A stretch of DNA of 64,000 nucleotides from the NCBI GenBank assembly GCA_030765055.1, contig CM060950.1, positions 275,460,540-275,524,539 of the forward strand, read 5' to 3'. The number at the start of each line of letters is the position of its first letter. Position 1 is the first letter of the stretch. A model generated the notes under the pieces. It searched no databases. It was not told the origin of the DNA and saw nothing but the letters and a program-made list of their open reading frames with translations. Position numbers and translations under genes: made by a program. Positions 1 through 10,189 of this stretch are shown one piece after another. The DNA is from Mantis religiosa (taxonomy: Eukaryota > Arthropoda > Insecta > Mantodea > Mantidae).

Positions 1-36
1 TTAGGACCGTCTTCTCAAGGATACAGCAATAGGACC

Positions 37-1181
37 ATGAGCCTAACTGGCCGTATCTTCAACTCTAGTCATATTAAATGGGCGTTAAACTCATTTAAGT
101 CGTACAAAGCAGCAGGAGGAGATGGAATCTTCCCAGCTTTGCAACAGAGAGGTCAAGAAGTTCTTGTCCCAATTTTGGAAAAACTTTTTCACGCAAGCCT
201 CAGACTAAATTATATTCCTCAAATATGGAGGACGGTTAGGGTGACATTCATACCAAAGGCAGGGAGGAGTGATTCCACAAAGCCTAATGCATACCTTCCT
301 ATTAGTCTAAGTTCATTTATACTTAAAAGTATGAGGAAGATCTTAGACTATTAGATTAGAAGCAAAACCTTAATCAAGGAGATGCTTCAAAAACACAATT
401 TGCCTAACAAACAGGCAAATCAACAGTATCGGCCCTTAACAATCTTGTTACGAAGATTGAAAAGGGGCTTATGTATAAGCAAATGGCTCTCTGCACCTTT
501 CTGGATATTCAAGGGGTTTTTGATACCACCACGTATGAATCCATTAAAAAGGCTGCAAAAGCAAAGGGAATTGACCCCACCATAATCAAATGGATATTAA
601 CCATGCTACAATGCCGCAATACTACAGCCAACTTCGGAAGTGAAGAAATCAACATAAGGTCCAACAAGGGGTGGCCCCAAGGAGGGGTGCTCTCGCCCCT
701 ATTATGGACCTTGGTGATGGACACACTTTTCGAGAAAATTGCTCTCGCTCGTGTTGAAGTTCGAGGTTATGCAGATGACTTTGTCATTATGATTAGAGCG
801 AGGGATGACACCATTTTGATGGAGCTCCTCCAAAATGCCCTCAATCTTGTAAATGACTGATGTAAAGGGGAAGGTTTGTCCGTGAATCCCAACAAAACAG
901 TCATTATACCATTCACGAGGAAGAAAAGGCTATTCTTCACAGCCCCAAATCTCGATGGTGTAACACTTGAACTGCAGGAACAAGTCAAATATCTGGGTCT
1001 AATTCTGGACAGCATATTGACTTGGAATCCTCAGTTAGAAAGAGTCTGTGGGAGGGCTCTGGCGGCATTCAGAACTTGCTGCAGCCTTTTTGGCAAAACA
1101 TGGGGTCTTAAGCCTCATATGATCCTTTGGGCGTACATGGCTATAATAAGACGTATGGTCACTTATGGCTCTTTGGTATGA
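37..1181 (+). pseudogene. LINE reverse transcriptase remnant
   Basis: Three pieces in different frames (37-354, 471-860, 876-1181) together cover the palm and thumb of a LINE reverse transcriptase, the enzyme that copies element RNA at the target nick. Visible are the GGDGI block near 117, the FLDIQGVFDT block (motif A) near 500, GWPQGGVLSPLLW (motif B) near 670 and GYADDFVIM (motif C) near 765. Stops separate the pieces near 354, 585 and 860. The catalytic aspartates themselves survive, so decay is by frame damage rather than active-site loss. Confidence 0.88.
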
Positions 1182-1539
1182 TGGCCAAAAGTAAAGCAGA
1201 AAATAGCAATAGCCCTTTTGGAGAAAGTACAAAGCTGATCTGTCTGTGCCTATCTGGTGCTATTAGCACATTCCTATTGCCACCATGGAAGCACTTATAG
1301 GCCTAAAGCCTCTGCATATTGGGGTTGAAAGAATGGCCTAAAGTAGTGCCTTTCAGCTGCAAAGAAGTACGATATTTAAAGCTGGTGACCTATTGGGTCA
1401 CACGGAAATTCTCCGAGAAATCAAGGAGGAAAATATTATAACGTTAGGGGACTGGATGTTACCCCAAACTAGTTTGGATCTCTCCTTCACCGTTAGGATT
1501 CCTGAACGGTTGAACTTGAGAGAGCCCATATATGAGAAT

Positions 1540-2348
1540 AAATCATCCGTATGGTATACGGATGGCTAAAAAATTGACAGGAAAACTGGAATTGGGGTTC
1601 ATGGGCCATATTTTAGCCTTTCTAAAGCCCTGGGTACCAGCCCCTCCATCTTCCAATTGGAAGTTCATGTCATAGAAATCAGTGCCCGTGAGAATGTCAG
1701 AAGAGGCATTCGTGGTGCTAATGTCTATATTTTATCACAAAATCAAGATGCGTTAAAGGCCCTTGGTGCAAAAACCATTGAGTCAAAGCTTGTAAATGAC
1801 TGTGTGAGGATTTTAAATCAGCTGGCAAAACACAATAATATTACCCTTGTGTGGGTGCCGGGACATGAAGGAATTGAAGGCAATGAAATTGCTGATCGCC
1901 TTGCCAAAGAAGGTGCTAATACCCCTATTTTTGGCCCTCAACCTTCTGTGGTGTACCAAGTGGCTATATCAAAGATAAGATAAAGGCCTGGGAAATGAAG
2001 AAAGTCAGTCGCTATTGGGGAAATGTTCTAAAGCAGGATCATGCAAAGGAGTTCACTGAACGTTCTGCAAAGAGATCCAAGAAGATCCTCGCTCTCAACA
2101 AACAGGAGATAAGGCTAATAATTGGCCTTCTAACTGGACACTGCCCTCTAAGGGATCATCTCTATAAGATGGGTAAGATTGGGACGAATATTTGTAGATT
2201 CTGTAAAGAAGAAAACGAAACGACAAGACATATTCTTTGTGAGTGTGAAGCCATTGCCTGGGAAAGATTAAGGTATCTGGAGTCGGCTTTTCCAATTCCA
2301 GAAGAGATTACCTTACTAGCACCCCAAAAACTTATAGGTTTTGTTTAA
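1540..2348 (+). pseudogene. LINE RNase H plus C-terminal zinc finger remnant
   Basis: After the reverse transcriptase a YTDG motif followed by a stop (near 1553-1569) marks the start of an RNase H domain. It continues at 1657-1983, ending in WVPGHEGIEGNEIADRLAKEG, the hallmark of the RNase H C-terminus. In the middle the expected SDSQ-like catalytic aspartate reads SQNQ, so one catalytic residue is lost. A second frame (1995-2348) carries LLTGHCPLRDH and a C-X2-C...H...C finger (CRFCKEENETTRHILCEC), the usual end of such LINE proteins. Confidence 0.85.
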
Positions 2349-2449
2349 TAGCCTTAATGTAACCTGGGACTTGTAGAGTAGGGTAATGCACAATAGATCT
2401 ATTAGGTCGCAGTGCTGAGAAGTTGCAAGGACTTTCACTAGCCCTTTTC

Positions 2450-2474
2450 ACTCATCATCATTATCATCATCAAC
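2450..2474 (+). repeat. ATC-rich simple repeat
   Basis: A short run of TCA/ATC triplets lies exactly between the LINE and the gypsy fragment. It may be the simple-repeat 3' tail of the LINE, in which case the LINE landed in the gypsy pol gene; the other half of that gypsy copy is not in the window. Confidence 0.5.
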
Positions 2475-3365
2475 CCGACTTCAGGTCTAGGGTCGAGAAC
2501 TACTGCGCACCAGCCAGTGTGTCCAGGGTCTCGTCAATCCGGGGTAAGGCGAAACAGTCCTTCCGGGTGACAGCGTTCAGCTTCCTGTAGTCCACGCAGA
2601 AGCGTAGCTCGCCGTTCTTCTCTGTCACCAGAACTACAGGGGAACACAAAGGGCGGTCAGACTCTTCAATCACTCCCCTGGATTTCACGTCCTCTAGCAT
2701 ATCCCGTACTGCCGCTTGTTTCGCCAGCGGAACTCGTCTAGGTGAATGTCGAATAGGCCGGGCGTCTCCGGTGTCGATGTGGTGTATCACCCGGTCCGTA
2801 CGACCGTAGCCGCTGTCGCCTTGGATGAAGACGCTCTGGTATCGTCTCAATTGGTCGAACCTTCTCGAGCTGTTCTGCGGTCAGGTGGTCGGCCGCCCTC
2901 TCCAATAAGCCTTCCAGCCGGGGCCCAAGGTGTTGCGTCGGCACCGGCTCCTCTGTTTTGTCGATTGCTGCCACGCTGACCATGGGCTCGCACGTCCCGA
3001 ACTTCACCCCAGCCTGGATGTCGTTATCGGTGTCTGTCAGTTTGAGCAGCCTCACTGGCACCTCTTCCCGGTATGGCAACAATGGCCTGGCTACACAGAG
3101 TCCGTGCACCGGCGTTTTCTGGTCCAGCATCATGTTCTTCGTGCGCTGGCCTTCCAGTCGCGCCGTCACAGACACCGCGCTTCTTGCGGGGACAACCACG
3201 CCTTCCTTCAGGATGACTTTTAAAATTCCCAGGCGTTCTTTGGGTTGCCGGAGTATCATCTTTTCTCCATTGAGCCGTAGGACCTTCTTGCCGACGTCGA
3301 CTTTCGCCTCATGGCTCCTGAGGCCATCCAGTCCTAGTATCACCTCCTCAGCTACCTTCGCGAAG
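2474..3365 (-). pseudogene. Gypsy pol remnant (protease end to reverse transcriptase start)
   Basis: Reading leftward, 3343-2738 corresponds to the end of protease (ILGLDGLRSHEAKVDV, near 3340) and the linker to reverse transcriptase. A frameshift near 2800 leads into 2850-2500, which carries the opening of reverse transcriptase (SPVVLVTEKNGELRFCVDY). Compared with the intact copy, reading is lost at about the LDLKSG block. The motif A region and everything after it are absent, so no polymerase activity is possible. Confidence 0.88.
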
Positions 3366-3602
3366 CCCGCCTCGGTAGCGTAAATGGTAGCGTGTCTGTT
3401 TCACGCTCGAGGTCCCGAGTTCGAATCTCGGTCAGTGTGAGTTATCTGGATAAGGGTTTTTCCGGGGTATTCCCTTATCCTGAAAGATGAATGCCGGTTA
3501 ACTTTAAGCTCCATGGACCCTGGGCTCATTTAAGCACCATTTCACCCATTCCATTCATCGTCCGATATGACGTAAAGTTGGAGGACGTAAATTAAAAAAA
3601 AA
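3366..3602 (+). mobile_element. tRNA-derived SINE (family S1)
   Basis: A roughly 235-base SINE. The head has pol III-type boxes: an A-box-like GGTAGCGTGTCTG stretch (near 3387) and a B box GAGTTCGAATCTC (near 3417). The body contains the GGATAAGGGTTTTTCCGG stretch seen in the other copies, and the 3' end is A-rich (3592-3602). It interrupts the gypsy protease: the gypsy sequence CGCGA before it is resumed as TGCGA after the tail, giving a short imperfect target duplication. Further copies lie near 12.9, 39.3 and, more diverged, 14.6 and 29.6 kb. Confidence 0.85.
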
Positions 3603-4930
3603 ATTGCGACGAACACCCACTGACGCACGGCACTCCGTCCCAAGGTCAACTTCAGCAGAGCCTCCTTCTCCACAGGCAAGGTGTCGCCCGATGCCGTCAT
3701 AAGTTGGCCGCTCACCACGCCGGCCCTTACTCGTTCCCCCGGCTGCCCTCCCTGGTTTGAGCAGTCTCTCTGCAGGTGTCCCGGCTCTCCACACTCCCAA
3801 CACACGCCACTAGGTCTTCGCCGGCGTCCCTCGGCTGGTCTTCGGTCTCCCGTGTAGCGGATACTCCTGGTTCTCGACGTCGGGGTAGCCGTCACCTTGG
3901 CCGCCTCCATCCTCAATGCTGCCGCTAGCGGCCCAGGGATAGTTTTGTGATCGCCAAACATTAGGCTCTGGCGAATCTTCGTGTCTCGTACCCCGTCAAC
4001 GAAGGTGTAGATGGCCTCCCGGGATACGAACTCTGGTGGTAGTTCGACTACGGCTTTGCTAGCCAGCTGCTCAATTGCCAGGGCGAACTCCTGCAGTGCC
4101 TGTCCTGGCTGCTGTGACCTTAACTTCACTGCGGTTCGCTGCGGTACGCTGCGGCTAAGCGGTGGTTTCCAAAGCGGTTTTCCAGGGCTTCCCATATATC
4201 CTTGGGCGCCACCGCTGTCTGGACCGCGTTCAGGACTTCTGCGGCCCGTCCCTGGAGGCTGGCTATTAACTGTGTGGCTTCTTCCTCTGGTGACCACTTG
4301 TTGTGCTTGGCCACTGTGTCGAATTGACGGCGGAAGACTTCGAACGTTGATGTGCCGTCGTACTTCGGTGGTTCGACGCGCGCAGATGTTGTGTCGCGTC
4401 CCGGCGCGTCGACCTCCAAGTCCTTCAACTTCCTGCCGAAGATGTCCTCTACCATGGCGTTCAGGGACTTGGTGTTGCTGTTGGCCTTTCCCTCTAAGTT
4501 GTTAACGCAGCTCGCCAGGTCTTCGATATCTTCCACCATAGCGTTCAGGAATGTGGTGTTATTGCCGGCCTTTCCCTCTAAATCGTTAAGGTACTCGTCC
4601 ACTTGACCCATTCGCTTGCTCAGCTCCGCGACGTCATCCCTCACGCCGGTCAACTGCTCTTCAAATTTTGCGGCGAGGGCCTCGATTGCCACTTTCATTT
4701 CCATGGTCAATTCGGTCATCTTCGTGGTCAGGTTGTTGTTTGCCGTTTCCATCCTCGTTGTTAATTCGGCCTTCATTTCCTTCATCTTCTTTGATGTTGT
4801 AGTTAGCCGTCTTCATTTCTTTCAGATCTGCGGCCAGTTTATTTGCCGGTTCTGTTCTCGCAGCGAGGTTGTCGTTAGCCGTCTTCATTTCTTCCATTTT
4901 CTGTAAAATATTTTCCAATGCCGACTCCAT
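3603..4930 (-). pseudogene. Gypsy gag and protease remnant
   Basis: Gag would start at the ATG at 4930. The N-terminal third is a heptad-rich coiled coil (repeated KMEEMK/ELTT-like units), followed by the capsid-like region with FEVFRRQFDTVAKHN and a zinc knuckle CWECGEPGHLQRDC. Frameshifts lie near 4790 and 4140. The coiled coil carries an internal duplication around the LNAMVEDI motif, which occurs twice (near 4540 and 4450). After the knuckle the sequence jumps straight into LMTASGDTLPVEKEA of protease: the segment with the catalytic DTG is deleted, so no active protease could be made. Confidence 0.87.
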
Positions 4931-4959
4931 TGTCAAATGTTCCACTTCCTGACACCAAT

Positions 4960-5447
4960 TGTGACTTTGAGGGCTCGTAGAATTAAAAGCCCAAGTTGCA
5001 GAAATTAAAAACGTTCTTTATTTCCGTAGAAATAGACTTGGTACACTTGCAGATTACAGCAGAATTACGTCACATACACAATTACAATCTACCAAGGTCG
5101 TTGACCACAACAAAGAGCTTACTGAACTTCCACTGTTTACAACACTCTTGTTACAACTCCTGCTTACGACTGTCTTTACTGGCGTGTCACCTCTTGTATA
5201 TATCACTACTGATAACACTAGATATTTCCGGAATATTCTGTAACAAACAAGAAATCGAATGTTCCGTAAGACAATCAAGATTTCACTAGAATATTCCATT
5301 TACCTCACTTTATCTACCTTTTATCTCCGCACTATGTTTATCTGCTTATGCAGGCTCTTTATCTCCGTAATACACTATCCGTCTGTTATCGCTCCCGCGA
5401 ACATTTTTAGCGCGTACACCGTCAGTCGTAATAATGGATTCGCGACA
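4960..5447 (-). repeat. 5' LTR of gypsy copy C
   Basis: 488 bases. On the minus strand it starts TGTCGCGAATCC and ends with the lineage's CAAAGTCACA. An AATAAA signal is present near 5025 (read on the minus strand). The primer-binding site TGGTGTCAGGAAGTGG follows two bases after the LTR, as in the other copies. The ATAT at 5448-5451 is the expected half of a target duplication. Confidence 0.85.
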
Positions 5448-5504
5448 ATATTATATATGTTCTGCAAGAAAAACATAAGGCATTGCTGTTAAAGTAACAA
5501 CAAT

Positions 5505-5588
5505 AAAAAATGCCCATCAAGGATTCGAACTCATGTTGGTCCACTTACGAACACATGTGTTTTACCGCTCGACTACCATGCATACAGC
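5505..5588 (-). mobile_element. tRNA-like SINE head
   Basis: Read on the minus strand, this stretch has an A box (TGGTAGTCGAGCGG, near 5570) and a B box (GAGTTCGAATCC, near 5530) at tRNA-like spacing. The T stem is mismatched and the acceptor ends do not pair, so this is a SINE head or tRNA pseudogene rather than a working tRNA. Confidence 0.6.
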
Positions 5589-5644
5589 CAAGCCATAAAG
5601 CATCTCCATAAGGCATCAAAGCGTATATTGGAAAAATTAATTGT

Positions 5645-5765
5645 TCTTTCAAACTAGCCGTGGGTAGGCCAAAGAATGGAAAGGTAGAGTCAGATTGAAA
5701 ACTTCAATGCCATAGCCGGGATTCAAATTATTGAAATTTTCAGGCTTACTCTACCTTTCAAAAGC
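5645..5765 (-). mobile_element. Fragment of SINE family S2
   Basis: The segment with ACTAGCCGTGGGTAGGCC and CATAGCCGGGATTCAAAT resembles the SINE arm at 21.4 kb (ACTAGCCGTACATAGGC ... GGCCGGGATTTGAACC). The flanking phrases with TCTACCTTTC form a short inverted repeat around it. Old and truncated. Confidence 0.5.
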
Positions 5766-6479
5766 GTATATTGTGACTGCATTGTCACTGAATGCTTCTG
5801 AATAGAACTTTGTTTATTGTAGCTGCTCTTTTTTTTTTTGTCTAAGGTTGCACTTCTATCCAGAATTACCTCACTGTCATTAATGCACATCAGCAGTGTT
5901 TGTTTCTGAAGAATCATATTATCTTATTTTCATTAACATTGCTACTTCATTTGAGAAACACTTATAAATAATAGCTGAAACATTTTACTGGAGTTGGTGT
6001 TTACCTAAACAAGTACATAGGAAACAGTTCTTGTATACTTTTGTAATCTTCAAGAAAACTCGAAAATACAAACAAAAACATTCATTGGAATAGTGTTTCA
6101 CTATTTTTCAAAAATGTCCTTTTGGGAAGTTTCATATATACATTTTGATTACTCATAATAATTATTAACCTTAACCATGCTGTAATAAACAATTTGAAAA
6201 CAAGCAAGTGCCTATAAATGCAACAAAACTGACAAACTGTATTTTAATAATAGAAAATGTGTATATCCATATTTCCATGTATGTATTTAATGGTGGTGTC
6301 CGCGGTGGTGGTGGCCGTGGCGGTGGCAGTGGCGGTGACATAGAATTATGTTGCAAAGTGTAAATGAGGGGTAATACTGTATTTGCATTATGTAGTGACA
6401 GTTTAAAACCTCTGAACCAGCTGCACAGTGTTATGCCTGTCTGCATCCTTGGCGCTCATTTACAACTACTCATAGAAAG
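5766..6479. other. AT-rich stretch, no gene seen
   Basis: No coding signal on either strand. It holds only a short GGT-rich microsatellite at about 6291-6345. Confidence 0.6.
6291..6345 (+). repeat. GGT-rich microsatellite
   Basis: Interrupted GGT/GGC triplets; the proline-rich reading frame opposite is a by-product. Confidence 0.75.
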
Positions 6480-7095
6480 GTATGGATGAAACCATTCAAC
6501 ATTTTTAAAACTACTTTAAAAGACTTTACTAACCAACTTTATGAAAGGAGATACTGAAACTAGCCACCGTCGTTATCCATATATTTTTGGCACCTCTTTC
6601 GGAAACTATCCATTACTCACCATAGTTCACATTTTGAAATGCTGACAATTTCATGGTGGATATTTTATGTTAATTCTTCAAGGGTGCGTGGATTTATCTT
6701 GTACACTTTAACTTCTAAGTTACCCCAGAGATAGAAATCATAGGGGTTATATCGGGGGACTGAGGGAGACACAAATCTCTACTAATAATTCTGACCTGAA
6801 ACACACTTTCAATTCTTATTATCAAAATATTGGCCATAAGAGCTGTTGCAAAGTCTTGTTGAAAAAAGGTAAAATCACACTTCCTGTCTGTTAATTCTCT
6901 AAAAAAGAGGAGCAAAAGTTCTATTCACATATGTATGGGCATCAACTGTTGACTCAAGAAAAACTGACCCTATACTCCTTCTGCTTTAATGACACACCAT
7001 GCACCAAATTTTTAATCGTGGAGGAGTACTTCATGAACAATATTGGGTTTCTCAGAGCTGCAATAACACTGTTCTGCATTTCAAAACTGGTTTTT
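6480..7095 (-). pseudogene. Mariner/IS630-like DDE transposase remnant
   Basis: On the minus strand 6915-6715 encodes FFRELTDRKCDF, FFQQDFATAL and, further on, LPQSPDITP. These match the pattern of insect IS630/mariner-type transposases, where a FQQDGA-like block carries the second catalytic aspartate and a PPRSPDLTP-like block precedes the third acidic residue. The upstream part (7090-6930, other frames) can be read as NPI...VHEV...FGAWCV, also typical. The frame is broken many times. Inverted repeats of the parent element were not identified. Confidence 0.72.
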
Positions 7096-7124
7096 TGTTG
7101 TTGTTGTTGTTGTTGTTTTTTGTT
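7090..7124 (+). repeat. GTT microsatellite
   Basis: Seven to eight GTT triplets, bordered by T runs. No coding meaning. Confidence 0.85.
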
Positions 7125-7384
7125 ATTTTGTAATATGATAGGTAATCCTAAATGAATTTTTCATGCTGAATTAACAAATAATCATTTTCTTCCATCATGT
7201 CAGGTTTTCAAACTTATCATAAATAACAGAAATGAAATTAAAGTTTTGTGAAACATAATAAAAATTATTTTCAATACAAATTTTGTATGAAAATCTAGGC
7301 CATAATAATATAATAGATTTTCACAACTAATTAATTAATACTAATTATAAGCACAGTCATAACCTTACCTCAATATTGCACCTC

Positions 7385-8130
7385 AAATTTTCCTCCCTTT
7401 GATCTTCTAGCATGCTGTTCAGAGCTGTCCCTTTTTTTACATCCAACAATGGTTTGCCATTATGTGAACACTCCACTATCCTTGATACCTCACTTCCATA
7501 CTTTTTATACCCTGGTGAAATCTTTCACCCTGTTCCTCATTAAAATCTCCTTAATTAATTATCAGTGAAATAATTTAGATGGGAATGAAGAAAATGTACT
7601 ATGACCCTCATGTTGCAACCAATCTATTTGAAATTTTGTAGGATCACTTTCACTATGTTAACATAACTTGAGTCTTTTTTGTTTCCAAGGCAATTAAAAA
7701 CAACATTTCTGAAAGTTTTACAGGCATGCTTCACTTTTCAACTCATAGTATTCTTGAACTGACTGTCCATAATTAATTTTCGAATTTGTGGGCCAACGAA
7801 TACACCATCTTTAATCTTTTAATAGGATAATAAAGAAAATGCAACACAAAGATATTTAAGCTGCTCACTGTCTTATCTAGAGTTTTCAAAAAAAATTTCA
7901 TTAAACCTAATTTTACATAGAGAGATGGCAACAATATTTTTGAGGGATCAATAAGAGCACTTTCTATATCTTTTCACCCGGTGTTACATTAGTCCTAGGT
8001 GGCCACAGTTCCCTTTCCCTAGTTCTGACCTAGCTCTGCTATCCCATTCAGATAAGAAACAAGGTTATTTTGTGAAACCAGCTTGCTGACCTGGTAATGG
8101 TCCAATCTTGAAATTCATATTCATATTTAT
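7385..8130 (-). pseudogene. Uncharacterised repeated gene family, C-terminal part
   Basis: Reading leftward from 8130, the minus strand gives FKIGPLPGQQAGFTK, then EWDSRARSELGKGNCG, later DGVFVGPQIRKLIMDSQF, and near 7530 the block GERFHQGIKSMEVRYQG in shifted frames. I recognise this order of motifs as a multi-copy, uncharacterised protein family common in arthropod genomes (typical block: GYTKYPCFLCxWDSR). Its biochemical role is not known to me. There are many stops and frameshifts. The N-terminal part lies at 9295-9720, separated by an inserted LINE. Confidence 0.6.
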
Positions 8131-8139
8131 TGCAACTTA

Positions 8140-9290
8140 ATACAGTGTTTGAACACAATTAAGCCATGTCATTTGTAATACATACTCTCTCTTAAAAGTA
8201 AATGATTAGAAATAACAAAATAATGGAGAGATCAAATTAAATATACCAGCTAGTCATAAATTGCTTAATGGCATAGAATTTAAAAATTAATATAATATGC
8301 TAAAATTAGTAATAAAGCCTAGTTATTTTTACAGTGATACACAAATTCTTCGATGGTATAAAATACATTATCTATTAGAAAGGCTTTTAAATGTGTTTCA
8401 AATGTATTTAAATTATTACAGGTTCTAATTGAAGCGGGAAGTACATTATAAACTTTTATTCCTGTATAACTAGGCATCTTTTCATATAAGTGCATTCTGT
8501 GTCCTGGAATAGCGAGATTATTTTTGCCCCCTGTATCATAGTTATGGATATCTGAGTTTGTTTTCATTGGAAACTTATAATTAACCAAGTGAAGAATAGA
8601 TCTATAAATAATTAAGCTCGGAAGTGTCAGCGTCTTTGCACAAAGGTAGTTTTGCAATAATCTGTGTGTATTAAATTCCCTATATATCTAATAGCACGTT
8701 TTTGGAGTATGAATATCCTACTGATGTTTGTTTTACTGGTGTTACCCCAAATTTCTATCCCATATAATAAGGCCGAATGGATAAGGGCAAAATATATAAT
8801 TTTAATTGTTTTACGTGGAATGTAATTTTTAAGAGTTCTCAAAACAAATAAGTTTTTGCTAATTTGTAGAGCCAGTTTCTTGATATTGCTATTATAAGTT
8901 AATGTCCTGTCTATATTTAATCCTAGTAAGTTTACATAATCTAAATTTTTGATAATATTGTTAGATATGGTTAAAATGGGGGGGGGGGGTTGCTTATGTT
9001 CCTGTAACCAAAGAGTATAAGTTCACATTTCTTGGGGTTTACAGTTAAGTTTGAGTCACTGAAATATTTATTTATGGAATTTACTGTAGCATTCATTGCA
9101 TCTTTATCACTAGTTATAATTGTTGTATCATCCGCATACTGTATTATATTGGTATTTAGTGTGCTATCTTTTATATCATGCATGTATGAAATAAATAGTA
9201 ACGGACCCAATATTGAACCTTGGGGAATGCCATATGACAGATTTTGCAGACTGGATTCATAATCTCCGCTAGCATTATTTTAAATGTACC
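8140..9290 (-). mobile_element. LINE reverse transcriptase fragment inserted in the preceding family
   Basis: Minus-strand pieces cover the second half of a LINE ORF2. 9245-8971 holds MGPLLFISYMHDI and YADDTTIITS (motif C). 8842-8627 holds ALIHSALLYGIEIWGNTSK, and 8657-8319 the C-terminal region with YTGIKVYNVLPASIR, ending in a natural-looking stop near 8319. There is no zinc finger or RNase H, as in CR1/L2-like or Jockey-like LINEs. A run of 12 G at 8978-8989 coincides with a frame break. The fragment begins mid-reverse-transcriptase, so the copy is 5' truncated, the usual result of incomplete target-primed reverse transcription. Confidence 0.82.
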
Positions 9291-9294
9291 AGCT

Positions 9295-9720
9295 GTTTTC
9301 TATTTGTCATAGTCTCCACAGACTAGCTATAGATGCTTTTCATACTGTAATTTTTGTAACAAGAACATAACATTTTCATGTGTCTCCTTTAAAACAAAAG
9401 AGTGGGCCACAGGAATGCAAGGATGAATGTTTCCATTATGAAGCAAAACACCTTAAAGACTTTTTTGAGATGAATCTATGAAAAAACTTCATTCTTTGAT
9501 GTTATGGTTTATGTTCTAAAATTTTAGCACGGATGTCTTGGCAATACACTAAATTTTCTTCATCAGCAAAAAAGGGGACAGGTTCATTCTCACAATGCCT
9601 GTACCATGAAAAATATACACCCTCAGCAAATAGTGTTTCGTTTAACCTAGAGCCTAAAAGTTCTGCTGATTCTTTAGGCAAATCTATATCCCTCATAAAA
9701 TCGTTAAGCTCACTATGAAT
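9295..9720 (-). pseudogene. Uncharacterised repeated gene family, N-terminal part
   Basis: The open frame 9696-9502 reads IDLPKESAELLGSRLNETL, FSWYRHCENEPVPFF and DEENLVYCQDI. Further left in other frames come FFIDSSQKSL, then GNIHPCIPVAHSF and ENVMFLLQKLQYEKH. The order (KESAELLGSRL, WYRH, E-LVYC, FIDSS, IP-AHS, LLQKL) is that of the same uncharacterised arthropod family as at 7385-8130, and this half precedes that one directly. The LINE at 8140-9290 therefore looks inserted into an already multiplied pseudogene. Confidence 0.6.
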
Positions 9721-9834
9721 AAAACATCATCATCATCACCATATTTATCTGGTTCATATGCAGTGGCAGCTTGTGCTGAAAAATAATGGCGTGCTATGAG
9801 ACAAAGTGCATGCAACTAACCAAGTTTCAAAAAA

Positions 9835-10185
9835 TGAAGTCCATGCTTGGATGTTTCTTCATGTAGAATTTGTCGATCACTCTGCTGTTAATGTCCTGCA
9901 TACCTGTGATAAGCTTCTTCTGTACAGATAGCATAGCCATAGAGGTGGGCCCATCCTAAGTCATAGTGTTCCTCAGAAAGATCTTTAGCCTGTTCAAAGA
10001 CGAGAAACAGCATTCTGGTTCTGCAGTAGACATGGGAATTGTCACATAAATTCTTGAAACCTTGGTCATTTCTCCAAAGGTCTTTTGCAGATTGTTCTTC
10101 GGTATTAACTGCAAAAGCGGAAGGGCACCTTCTATCTTCCTGAATTCCAAAAGCCAATACAAAATGTTGGGTTTGGTTCGAAGTT
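9835..10185 (-). pseudogene. hAT/ZMYM-like transposase C-terminal dimerisation region
   Basis: On the minus strand 10162-9956 encodes KVSRIYVTIPMSTAEPECCF followed by SSLNRLKIFLRNTM, then in another frame a SMAMLSVQKKLI-like stretch. This is the conserved end of hAT transposases and of hAT-derived zinc-finger MYM-type proteins, in which the domain dimerises the transposase. Only this domain is visible; two overlapping frames show a frameshift near 9960. Confidence 0.72.
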
Positions 10186-10189
10186 TGTT

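Larger units (their letters stand above)
1..2451 (+). mobile_element. Decayed LINE (I/R1-like group with RNase H), 3' part
   Basis: The window opens inside the ORF2 of a non-LTR retrotransposon read on the plus strand. Domains run in the order reverse transcriptase, RNase H, C-terminal zinc finger, which is the layout of the I, Loa and related LINE clades. The frame is broken at least five times by stops and frameshifts, so it is a dead copy. It ends about 100 bases after the last coding remnant, and an ATC-rich simple repeat follows that could be its 3' tail. The endonuclease and ORF1 would lie left of the window. Clade assignment rests only on domain order. Confidence 0.85.
2474..5447 (-). 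mobile_element. Gypsy-type LTR retrotransposon copy C, truncated
   Basis: A minus-strand Ty3/gypsy element of the same lineage as the intact copy at 15.4 kb. It has a 5' LTR (right end), primer-binding site, gag, protease and the first part of reverse transcriptase, and stops abruptly near 2474 in the reverse transcriptase; the rest of pol and the 3' LTR are missing. The right flank after the LTR is ATAT, the target preferred by this lineage. Frames are broken several times and a SINE sits in the protease region. Confidence 0.9.

Noticed and set aside
5505..5588. Functional tRNA gene
   Set aside because: A and B boxes fit but the acceptor ends and T stem do not pair; more likely a SINE head. 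The same holds for the tRNA-like heads near 3.4, 13.1, 21.6 and 39.4 kb.
9726..9745. ATC triplet run as a LINE tail
   Set aside because: No LINE coding remnant ends there; treated as a short microsatellite.
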